A DNA stretch of 5,353 bases. It comes from an uncultured Leptotrichia sp. (GTDB lineage Bacteria; Fusobacteriota; Fusobacteriia; Fusobacteriales; Leptotrichiaceae). Shown in pieces: positions 1 through 5,353 of this stretch. Numbering within the stretch: the first letter of the stretch is position 1; every line of letters starts with the position of its first letter. The notes beneath the pieces were generated by a model. It searched no databases. It was given only the letters and a program-made list of their open reading frames with translations, and was not told the origin of the DNA. The stretch covers positions 1-5,353 of the forward strand of contig CALIJH010000099.1 in NCBI GenBank assembly GCA_938017765.1, given 5' to 3'. The translations under genes and the position numbers were made by a program.

Positions 1-1
1 T

Positions 2-67
2 AATATAGCTGAAATGACTGTAAGAATAGATTCAAAATATTTAGGAAAAAAGAAAACAAAATTTTGA
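2..67 (+). CDS. Possible 3' end of an upstream gene (partial, unidentified)
   Basis: Reading from base 2, an open frame runs for 21 codons off the left edge of the window and ends at TGA 65-67. The visible residues end in a lysine-rich tail, YLGKKKTKF. I do not recognise the protein, and 21 codons are too few to prove coding. It is listed because the other two forward frames are closed early (TAA at 1-3 and TGA at 12-14 in frame 1) and because the AT-only, non-coding character of the DNA starts just after it. No obvious rho-independent hairpin follows the TGA, so any upstream transcript might read into the operon. It could equally be chance. Confidence 0.25.
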   Translation, partial: NIAEMTVRIDSKYLGKKKTKF

Positions 68-85
68 AAAAGTCCTTATTGTTCC

Positions 86-146
86 TGACCAAAGTCATTA
101 AATATGTCTTAAAGTATTTCTTTATGTCGTAGTAATAAATTGGTCA
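86..146. repeat. 7-bp inverted repeat TGACCAA / TTGGTCA
   Basis: TGACCAA at 86-92 is exactly reverse-complementary to TTGGTCA at 140-146. The half-sites are centred 54 bp apart, close to five helical turns, as expected for a pair of operators bound on one DNA face. Both lie upstream of the candidate promoter, and the right arm also belongs to the dyad at 141-182. A 7-bp match can arise by chance in 160 bp of this composition, although G/C-containing words are rare here. Function as a regulator site is inference. Confidence 0.2.
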
Positions 147-182
147 TACCTCTTGAAAAAATGAAAAAAATAGAGTATACCA
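141..182. promoter_or_regulatory. Interrupted dyad, candidate operator over the promoter
   Basis: Bases 141-153 (TGGTCATACCTCT) pair with 172-182 (AGAGTATACCA) in reverse-complement orientation, giving 11 base pairs if C145 and C150 are bulged. The 18 bases between (154-171) are almost all A/T. The dyad encloses the candidate -35 element and reaches into the -10, which is the usual place for a repressor operator. The RpiR-family protein at 1792-2565 is the natural candidate ligand, since such regulators commonly control their own operon. I know of no consensus that proves this; the imperfect symmetry keeps confidence low. Confidence 0.3.
153..181 (+). promoter_or_regulatory. Candidate sigma70-type promoter of the operon
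   Basis: TTGAAA at 153-158 (5 of 6 to TTGACA) is followed after exactly 17 bp by TATACC at 176-181 (4 of 6 to TATAAT, but with C at the usually conserved last position). An alternative -10, TACCAT at 178-183, would give a 19-bp spacer. Transcription would begin around 187-192, leaving a 5' leader of roughly 40 bases before the first gene. It is the best promoter-like pair in the gap, and it coincides with the dyad, but the -10 is weak, which would fit a controlled promoter. Confidence 0.4.
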
Positions 183-213
183 TTACTAATAAAAATATAA
201 GGTAATTTAAGAT

Positions 214-219
214 AGGAGG
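214..219 (+). promoter_or_regulatory. Strong ribosome binding site (AGGAGG) of the EIICB gene
   Basis: A full AGGAGG lies nine bases before ATG 229. It fixes that ATG as the start and makes this the best-matched initiation site in the operon. Confidence 0.85.
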
Positions 220-228
220 AATCTATTT

Positions 229-1779
229 ATGGATAAAACGAAAATTTCAGAAGAAGTTCAAAGATTTGGAAGGTCATTATTATTGCCTATTGCGGTTATG
301 GCACCTGTGGGAATGTTACTTGGAATTGTAAATGCACTTACCCAGTCTTATTTAATATCAAAGATACCGATATTGGGTAATCCGTCAATTAAATTATTTT
401 TAACATCGGTAAAGGATTCTATGAGTATAATTTTCAGTAATATTCCTGTTCTGTTTGCAATGGGAGTGGCTTATGGCGTTTCCCGCAAGGAAAAAGGTAT
501 AGCGGTATTTTCATCAATGATTTCATATATTGTGCTTTTGGCAGGAACTAATGTATATTTGAAAATTACGGGGACATTAGTTACAGAAAAGGAACTAATG
601 GATAAAGCAGGTCAGGCTATGGTATTGGGAATACAAACTGTCAGAATGGACGTATTTGGAGGGATTATAAGCGGACTTATAGCGGCAAAACTGACTGACA
701 GATTTTATAAGACTGAACTGCCTGTCGCCTTTGCTTTTTTCAGCGGGAAAAAATTAGTACCGATATTATCAATATTTGTAACTTCGGTGGTATCTTTCAT
801 AGCGACACCTCTTTGGATATATTTTACAAAAGTGCTTGCAGGAATGTCAGTAGTATTGTTACATCCGTTAGGACCATTTGTAAATATAATTATGGTAAGA
901 TTGCTGATACCTTTCGGGCTGCACCATACATGGAGTGCATTGCTTAGATTTACTGAAGCGGGAGGAGTGTATGAGATAGCAGGAAAAACTTATGTAGGAG
1001 TGCTTCCTGCCGCAAATGAGATAATATTCAATCTCGGACCTAACAGTCCTGAATGGAAAATGATGCCGAAACTGACAAGATTTTTAGCACAAAATCAGAT
1101 GATAGATACACTGTTTATGTTCCCAGGGATAGCTTTTGCAATGTATAAAACAGCTTATGAAAAAAATAAACCCCTTGTAAAAGGAATACTTGTTACAATG
1201 GTACTTACGGCATTTTTAGGAAATATAACGGAACCTCTTGAATTCTCATTCTTTTTTATTTCACCCGTTTTGTATATAATGTATATTTTGATAGGTGCGA
1301 CTTCTTCACTGGCACTTTCTTTCATGGGAACGGCAGTGGGATATATAAGAGGAACAATTTTTGATTTTATAATATTTGGAGTAATGTATGAAAACAGTAA
1401 ATTCTATAATATTATAATAGTTGGACTTGTTGCAATGTTTGTAAGTTATTTTTCGTTCAAATGGTATATATTAAAGAGAAATCTTATTACACCGGGAAGA
1501 GAGGAAGAAGTAAGCGACAATAAACTTTTAGTTGAAAAAAGATATAAGGAAATAGCAAAAATAGTCGTAGAATCATTAGGCGGTAAGGAAAATATTATAA
1601 ATGTTGAAAACTGTATATCAAGATTGAGAATAGATTTGAAAGATAAAAATATTATAGATAAATCGAAATTGAAAGAAAGCGGTACTTTGGGAGTATTCTT
1701 CCCGAGTAAAAATCATATTCATATAGTATTCGGTCCGCATGTGGAATTTGTAAGAAATGAAGTCGACGAACTGTTATAA
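229..1779 (+). CDS. PTS EIICB permease, glucose/alpha-glucoside family
   Basis: This 516-residue membrane protein should take up a sugar (probably an alpha-glucoside) and phosphorylate it on C6 during import. Residues 1-415 form the EIIC domain: about ten hydrophobic segments (roughly 17-37, 66-83, 91-109, 139-155, 177-200, 204-230, 294-306, 316-330, 338-357, 392-412), the PFGLHH motif at 228-233 and the NITEPLEF motif at 332-339, both hallmarks of the glucose-superfamily EIIC. A hydrophilic linker (417-435) leads to the EIIB domain, whose phosphorylated cysteine is C462 in NCISRLR. No EIIA domain is present, so a glucose-type EIIA encoded elsewhere must supply phosphate. Length and C-B order match alpha-glucoside permeases such as F. 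mortiferum MalB and MalX-type proteins. The start is fixed by AGGAGG. The regulator gene follows after 12 bp. Exact substrate is not readable; the GH4 neighbour supports an alpha-glycoside. Confidence 0.92.
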   Translation: MDKTKISEEVQRFGRSLLLPIAVMAPVGMLLGIVNALTQSYLISKIPILGNPSIKLFLTSVKDSMSIIFSNIPVLFAMGVAYGVSRKEKGIAVFSSMISYIVLLAGTNVYLKITGTLVTEKELMDKAGQAMVLGIQTVRMDVFGGIISGLIAAKLTDRFYKTELPVAFAFFSGKKLVPILSIFVTSVVSFIATPLWIYFTKVLAGMSVVLLHPLGPFVNIIMVRLLIPFGLHHTWSALLRFTEAGGVYEIAGKTYVGVLPAANEIIFNLGPNSPEWKMMPKLTRFLAQNQMIDTLFMFPGIAFAMYKTAYEKNKPLVKGILVTMVLTAFLGNITEPLEFSFFFISPVLYIMYILIGATSSLALSFMGTAVGYIRGTIFDFIIFGVMYENSKFYNIIIVGLVAMFVSYFSFKWYILKRNLITPGREEEVSDNKLLVEKRYKEIAKIVVESLGGKENIINVENCISRLRIDLKDKNIIDKSKLKESGTLGVFFPSKNHIHIVFGPHVEFVRNEVDELL

Positions 1780-1791
1780 GAGGAGTGATTA

Positions 1792-2565
1792 ATGAAAAAT
1801 ATATTTAGAGATTACGATAAGATGAATGCAACTGAAATAAAAATATTACAATATATCATTAAAAATACTGATGAAATACAGAAAATAACAGTAAAAGAGT
1901 TGAGTCAGAGATTATTCGTTTCTAAAACCACTGTAATAAATTTGGCGAAGAAGTTGGGATACGAGGGTTATTCGGAATTGAGATTTTTTCTGAAAAATAT
2001 TTCTGAAACCAAAACTAAATCTGAAAATATTGAAAAGCCTGATTTTCAAAAAAGTGAGGACAATGATATATTTGAAGAAATGTCTCATGAAATAAACAGG
2101 ACACTCATGATACAGGATAGAGAAGAAATCGGAGAAGTAGTAAAAAAAATAACAAAATCCAAGATAGTATATATAATTTCGAGAGGAGCCTCTGTTCATA
2201 CAGGAGAATATTTAAATTCAAGACTGGCAGCCTGCAAAATAAAATCCATATTTATTTCGGATATAAATTTGATAAATGCCGTGATTGAAAATGTAGCAGA
2301 TGATGAAATAATAGTTTTTCTTTCCCAGTCGGGAAATACAAGGACGGTAGTCGATATGGCATTAAAAGCCAACTTAATGGGAATTGAAACAGTTGCAATA
2401 ACTTCTTTCGGAAAAAATGAACTTCAAAAATACTGTACGAATAATCTGTATTTTTATGCGAATGAAACCGACACAAAAAATAATGATGTAATATCAAGGG
2501 TAGGAATGAACATTGTAACTCAGCTTCTAATAGAATATATAAAAAAGGATGTGAATCAGAAATGA
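1792..2565 (+). CDS. RpiR/MurR-family transcriptional regulator (HTH + SIS)
   Basis: A 257-residue regulator of standard family length. Residues 1-75 are the HTH_6 domain, with the helix-turn-helix around 33-57 (VKELSQRLFVSKTTVINLAK, then KLGY) followed by the typical YSELRFFLK. A charged, lysine- and glutamate-rich linker (70-105) leads to a SIS phosphosugar-binding domain at about 112-250, with the loop RGAS at 131-134 and the signature LSQSGNTRTV at 177-186. In this family the SIS domain binds a phosphosugar and changes DNA binding. Its place between permease and phospho-glycosidase suggests it senses the imported 6-phosphosugar and controls this operon; repressor or activator cannot be decided. 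The start has AGGAG six bases upstream (1781-1785). Its TGA overlaps the ATG of the next gene (ATGA, 2562-2565), implying translational coupling. It is not a MurQ etherase: the N-terminal half is a DNA-binding domain and the protein is too short for HTH plus MurQ. Confidence 0.93.
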   Translation: MKNIFRDYDKMNATEIKILQYIIKNTDEIQKITVKELSQRLFVSKTTVINLAKKLGYEGYSELRFFLKNISETKTKSENIEKPDFQKSEDNDIFEEMSHEINRTLMIQDREEIGEVVKKITKSKIVYIISRGASVHTGEYLNSRLAACKIKSIFISDINLINAVIENVADDEIIVFLSQSGNTRTVVDMALKANLMGIETVAITSFGKNELQKYCTNNLYFYANETDTKNNDVISRVGMNIVTQLLIEYIKKDVNQK

Positions 2566-3884
2566 AAAGAAAACCGATGAAAGTTACCATTGTTGGAGCA
2601 GGAAGTACCAGAACTCCCGCATTGATAGGGAGTATTATAAAACTGAAAGAAAGATTTCCAATAAAAAGACTTACATTTTATGATATTGATATGGACAGAG
2701 TAGAAAAAATGAGAGTTTATATGGAGCTGATGATGAAAAAATATTCTCCTGAAACAGAACTTGTATTTACAGGAGATAAGGATACGGCATATAAAGACAT
2801 TGATTTTGTATTCTGTCAAATGAGAGTTGGAGGAAGCGAGTACAGAAGTTACGATGAAAAAATACCTTTAAAATATGGAGTTATAGGACAGGAAACTTGC
2901 GGACCGGGAGGATTTGCCTATGGAATGAGGTCTATAGGAGATATGATTGAAATGGTAAATGATGTGAGAAAGTTTTCAAAGGAAACATGGGTACTGGACT
3001 ATACAAATCCTGCGGCGATAATAGGTTTGGCATTACAGACTGTCTTTCCTGATGACAGGAGACTGATGAGTATATGCGACCAGCCTTATTCGATGCTGAA
3101 AACTTTTTCAAAAATTTTGAATGTCCCTCAGGAAGAACTGAAACCAAGATATTTCGGACTGAACCATTTTGGTTGGTTTACAAATCTGTACTATAAGGGA
3201 AAAGATTTACTGCCTGAACTGAAAAACTACATAAAAAACAATGATTTTAAACCATATAATGCTGAGCAGAGGGATAAATCATGGCTGGATACTTATCTGA
3301 ATGTAAATAAAATGATGAAATATTTTGATGATTATGTTCCGAATACTTATTTACAATATTATTTTTTCGGGAATGAATTGGCTAAGGAAGAAAATCCTGA
3401 ATTTACAAGAGTAGATGAAGCAAAAGTCGGACGTGAAAAGAAAGTTTATGATATATGCAAAAAGGCCGAAGAACAGGGAAATCTCGAAAATCTGCCATTT
3501 CTCGTGGGAGAAGTTCACGGAAATATGATGGTCGAAATTGCTGAAAGTATTGCCTATAATTTAGAAAATGAATTTGTACTGATGATGAAAAACGACGGAA
3601 TAATAAAAAATCTTGATGAAAATATGCTTGTGGAAGTAGGCTCAAGACTTGGAGAAAACGGACCTATACCTTACGGCTATGAAAAAATAGATGACTTTTA
3701 TAAGGCACTTATAGATAATCAGTATACATATGAAAAACTGACAGTAGAAGCATGTCTTGAAGGCAGCTATAAAAAAGCATTGCAGGCACTCACATTAAAC
3801 AGAACCGTAGTTAATCCTGAAAAAGCGGCTTTGATATTGGACGATATGATGAAAGTAAATAAAAAATACTGGGAATTGAAATAA
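2562..3884 (+). CDS. GH4 6-phospho-alpha-glucosidase-like enzyme
   Basis: This 440-residue cytoplasmic enzyme of glycoside hydrolase family 4 should split the 6-phospho-glycoside made by the EIICB. Family members use NAD+ and a divalent metal: C3 is oxidised, C2 deprotonated and the glycosidic bond eliminated. Visible motifs: Rossmann loop VGAGSTRTP at 11-19, GQETCGPGGFAYGMRSIG at 109-126, YTNPA at 147-151, metal-ligand C172 within CDQP (172-175), metal-ligand H202 in GLNHFGW (199-205), and PNTYLQYYFF at 260-269, holding the tyrosine expected as general base. The Asp after the cysteine (D173) is typical of alpha-type enzymes (GlvA, MalH: CDMP), against CNVP in the beta-type CelF/LicH. The third position here is Gln, not Met. 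Length matches F. mortiferum MalH (about 441). ATG 2562 overlaps the regulator's stop and has AAGGA 12 bases upstream; an internal ATG at 2577 lacks a ribosome site. Substrate (maltose-6-P, sucrose-isomer-6-P or another) is undecided. Confidence 0.9.
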   Translation: MKRKPMKVTIVGAGSTRTPALIGSIIKLKERFPIKRLTFYDIDMDRVEKMRVYMELMMKKYSPETELVFTGDKDTAYKDIDFVFCQMRVGGSEYRSYDEKIPLKYGVIGQETCGPGGFAYGMRSIGDMIEMVNDVRKFSKETWVLDYTNPAAIIGLALQTVFPDDRRLMSICDQPYSMLKTFSKILNVPQEELKPRYFGLNHFGWFTNLYYKGKDLLPELKNYIKNNDFKPYNAEQRDKSWLDTYLNVNKMMKYFDDYVPNTYLQYYFFGNELAKEENPEFTRVDEAKVGREKKVYDICKKAEEQGNLENLPFLVGEVHGNMMVEIAESIAYNLENEFVLMMKNDGIIKNLDENMLVEVGSRLGENGPIPYGYEKIDDFYKALIDNQYTYEKLTVEACLEGSYKKALQALTLNRTVVNPEKAALILDDMMKVNKKYWELK

Positions 3885-3916
3885 AATATTTCATATTAAG
3901 TATTATTTTAATAAAA

Positions 3917-3922
3917 AAGGAG
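3917..3922 (+). promoter_or_regulatory. Ribosome binding site (AAGGAG) of the nagA-like gene, long spacer
   Basis: AAGGAG lies 14 bases before ATG 3937, longer than the usual 5-10. A TAG at 3928-3930 closes the frame upstream, so no earlier ATG, GTG or TTG start is available; an ATA start at 3934 is conceivable but unlikely. The spacing suggests weaker or modulated initiation of the last gene. The 52-bp gap 3885-3936 is otherwise A/T-only filler without a GC-containing hairpin, so transcription should continue through it. Confidence 0.6.
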
Positions 3923-3936
3923 ATATATAGAAAATA

Positions 3937-5157
3937 ATGATAATTTATTCTGAAAATATTTATACTCCTAAAGGAGTAAAAAAGGGTTATATTGAAATAG
4001 AAGATAAAATAATAACGAATATCTGTACTGATAAAAATGAACTGAAAAATAAGGATGAAGAAATAACGGACTATACTGATTATTATATTATACCGGGCTT
4101 CATCGATAACCATGTGCATGGGTGGGGAACGGGTTCATTCTGGAAAGAGGGAACGCAGGAAGCAATGTATAATATGAAAAAAGACCTTGTTAAAACGGGA
4201 GTAACTTCTTTTTTAGGAACTACCGGAGCCGATTCCTTAAAAAAAATATCCGATACGCTGAAAGAGGCTAAAAAAGTTATTGATAAGGAAAATGAGCAGA
4301 TAATAGGAGCCGAAATGACAGGAGTACATCTGGAGGGACCTTTTATCGGCAAAGAATATAAAGGAATGCAGAAAGAGGAATATTGTATCAATCCTGATAT
4401 AGATATTTTAAAAGAATTCCTCAATATTACGGGAGAAGAAAATGTAAAGCTGATGACTTTGGCTCCTGAACTGGACGGCTCTGAAGAAATGATAAAATTC
4501 TGTAATGAAAAAAATATTGTTGTGCAGGCAGGTCATACTTCAGCTACTTTTGAAGATATGAAAAAAGCTGTTCAGGCAGGAATAAAAGGAGTTACACATA
4601 CATATTCAGGAATGAGAGGATTTCATCACAGGGAACTCGGAGTTGTCGGGGCAGTTATGTATTTTGACGAACTGTATGCGGAATTTGCTAAACAGACAGG
4701 ATTGACTGTAAAACCCGAAGCCTTTGATATTATGTATAGGCTGAAAGGTGTAGATAAAATGCTTCTTACTACTGATACGGTGGGATTGTCAAGGGGAGAT
4801 AAGGAGTTTTATCATTACATAAGAAAAGCAAAATTTATTCCTGAAGGCGATAAAATAAGAGTGCTGTATGATGACGGGCATGAAGAAGTAAAGGACAGGA
4901 CTGACTATGAAAATATAAAAGATTTGGAATTAGGATTTTTAGGTTCAGTTCAGAATATATTAAAAAGAGGAAAGTATTCCCTTGGAGAAATTGTAAAAAT
5001 GGCTTCCTACAACCCTGCTGAATATATCGGGATTAATGACAGAAAAGGAAGCTTGGAAATAGGAAAAGATGCCGATATACTGGTATTGGATAAAAATTAT
5101 AATTTAAAATGTACTATTTGCAGGGGAAAAACAGAGTTTAAAAATAGAAATCAATAA
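3937..5157 (+). CDS. nagA: Divergent NagA-family amidohydrolase (N-acetylhexosamine-6-phosphate deacetylase-like)
   Basis: A 406-residue amidohydrolase, slightly longer than typical NagA (about 380-390), which deacetylates GlcNAc-6-phosphate to glucosamine-6-phosphate. The order is an N-terminal beta segment (MIIYSENIYTPKG), then a TIM barrel with all metal/catalytic landmarks: HVHG (H59, H61), HLEGPF (E133), GHTSAT (H200), THTYSG (H221) and TTDT (D280), then SYNPAEYIGINDRKGSLEIG (357-376) and DADILVLD closing the C-terminal beta segment. FHHRELGVVG (229-238) carries R232, the equivalent of the phosphate-contacting Arg of E. coli NagA. However, the canonical substrate-contact motifs are changed: GAHD/GTHN reads GMQK (Q145), FNAM reads YSGM, and ADGIHVHP reads QTGLTVKP (T257 for His). 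The family is clear; deacetylation of GlcNAc-6-P itself is doubtful, and the symbol denotes homology only. It lies 52 bp after the GH4 gene, before the operon terminator. Confidence 0.82.
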   Translation: MIIYSENIYTPKGVKKGYIEIEDKIITNICTDKNELKNKDEEITDYTDYYIIPGFIDNHVHGWGTGSFWKEGTQEAMYNMKKDLVKTGVTSFLGTTGADSLKKISDTLKEAKKVIDKENEQIIGAEMTGVHLEGPFIGKEYKGMQKEEYCINPDIDILKEFLNITGEENVKLMTLAPELDGSEEMIKFCNEKNIVVQAGHTSATFEDMKKAVQAGIKGVTHTYSGMRGFHHRELGVVGAVMYFDELYAEFAKQTGLTVKPEAFDIMYRLKGVDKMLLTTDTVGLSRGDKEFYHYIRKAKFIPEGDKIRVLYDDGHEEVKDRTDYENIKDLELGFLGSVQNILKRGKYSLGEIVKMASYNPAEYIGINDRKGSLEIGKDADILVLDKNYNLKCTICRGKTEFKNRNQ

Positions 5158-5225
5158 TATTATAAAATAATTATAATATTAAGTAGTTACAATAGAAATA
5201 TTTAAAAAAGTCAAAACTAAAAAAT

Positions 5226-5270
5226 TAAAATCTGCTGTTTTTATTTGTTTTATAAAAATAGCAGATTTTA
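5226..5270 (+). terminator. Rho-independent terminator of the operon
   Basis: A 19-bp stem forms between 5226-5244 and 5252-5270 with a 7-base loop (TTGTTTT, 5245-5251). It contains a single G-U wobble (G5237 with T5259) and a short GC-containing core (TCTGCT paired with AGCAGA). The descending arm ends in TTTTATT, giving a U-rich run for release. It lies 68 bp after the stop of the last gene. The near-perfect, A/T-flanked symmetry means it could also act for a convergent transcript on the opposite strand. Confidence 0.85.
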
Positions 5271-5318
5271 TTAATATATAAGATTTATAATTTGATATTT
5301 TTTTAGCTTAAGGGACAG

Positions 5319-5347
5319 TTTTTTTATATAGTTTCTTTTTTTATATA
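5319..5347 (+). repeat. Short direct repeat TTTTTTTATATA (two copies) in T-rich tail
   Basis: TTTTTTTATATA occurs at 5319-5330 and again at 5336-5347, 17 bases apart start to start. The segment 5281-5353 holds no supportable gene in either direction. The only non-A/T island is TTAAGGGACAG at 5308-5318. The repeat is probably low-complexity drift; on the opposite strand it reads as A-tracts that could belong to the upstream region or end of a neighbouring gene outside the window. Confidence 0.4.
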
Positions 5348-5353
5348 ATTTTT

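Noticed and set aside
109..124. Small hairpin TAAAG-TATTT-CTTTA as a terminator of an upstream gene
   Set aside because: The stem is only five base pairs with one G-C pair and no following T-run of note.
138..150. AATTGGTCATACC as a NagR/DasR (GntR-type) operator for GlcNAc genes, suggested by the nagA-like gene
   Set aside because: Only one half resembles the known ATTGGTCTAGACCA-type palindrome, the second half is degenerate, and no GntR-family gene is present in the window; the RpiR protein is the local regulator.
1..228. Riboswitch or other structured leader RNA before the operon
   Set aside because: The likely start of transcription leaves only about 40 bases of A/T-rich leader, and no known riboswitch core or terminator/antiterminator pair is visible.
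2577..2579. Internal ATG (Met6) as the true GH4 start
   Set aside because: It would trim the protein to begin right at the Rossmann strand, which is possible, but no ribosome site lies at proper distance, whereas ATG 2562 is coupled to the preceding stop codon.
3882..3912. A/T hairpin (AAAATA with TATTTT) between the GH4 and NagA-like genes as an internal terminator
   Set aside because: Six A-T pairs with no G-C pair would not be stable, and the sequence is explained by base composition.
1912..4424. Several minus-strand open frames of 71-113 codons overlapping the regulator, GH4 and NagA-like genes
   Set aside because: They lie opposite well-supported genes, their translations are rich in Phe, Tyr, His and Ser in low-complexity fashion as expected for complements of A-rich coding DNA, and none shows a recognisable domain.

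Overview
The window holds one compact, co-directional four-gene carbohydrate operon on the + strand, with a promoter/operator region in front and a strong intrinsic terminator behind. Base composition is very AT-rich. Arginine is encoded mostly by AGA, the intergenic DNA is nearly pure A/T, and ribosome sites are purine-rich (AGGAGG, AGAGGAG, AAGGAG). This suits a Fusobacteriota member, most likely Leptotrichiaceae (Leptotrichia/Sebaldella type), because closely similar PTS plus GH4 alpha-glucoside modules are known from Fusobacterium mortiferum and Leptotrichia. A low-GC Firmicute cannot be excluded from the sequence alone.

Layout: 1-67 may be the last codons of an unidentified upstream gene. 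68-228 is a regulatory region with a sigma70-like promoter candidate and several inverted repeats. 229-1779 encodes a PTS EIICB permease of the glucose/alpha-glucoside family. 1792-2565 encodes an RpiR/MurR-family HTH-SIS regulator. 2562-3884 encodes a GH4 NAD-dependent 6-phospho-alpha-glucosidase-like enzyme and overlaps the regulator by 4 bp. 3937-5157 encodes a divergent NagA-family amidohydrolase. 5158-5353 is non-coding, with a hairpin terminator at 5226-5270 and a T-rich tail.

Working model: the EIICB (no EIIA domain, so it needs a glucose-type EIIA from elsewhere) imports a glycoside and phosphorylates it on C6. The GH4 enzyme splits the phospho-glycoside by its NAD/metal redox-elimination mechanism. 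The RpiR protein senses a phosphosugar through its SIS domain and controls the operon. The last gene is the surprise. A NagA relative would imply an N-acylated hexosamine-6-phosphate in the pathway, but this protein keeps the metal/catalytic residues while having lost the histidines with which canonical NagA holds its substrate. Together with a CDQP instead of CDMP active-site motif in the GH4 protein, this suggests the operon may handle a substrate other than plain maltose-type sugars or GlcNAc. That is inference; no known family member can be assigned with certainty from sequence reading alone.
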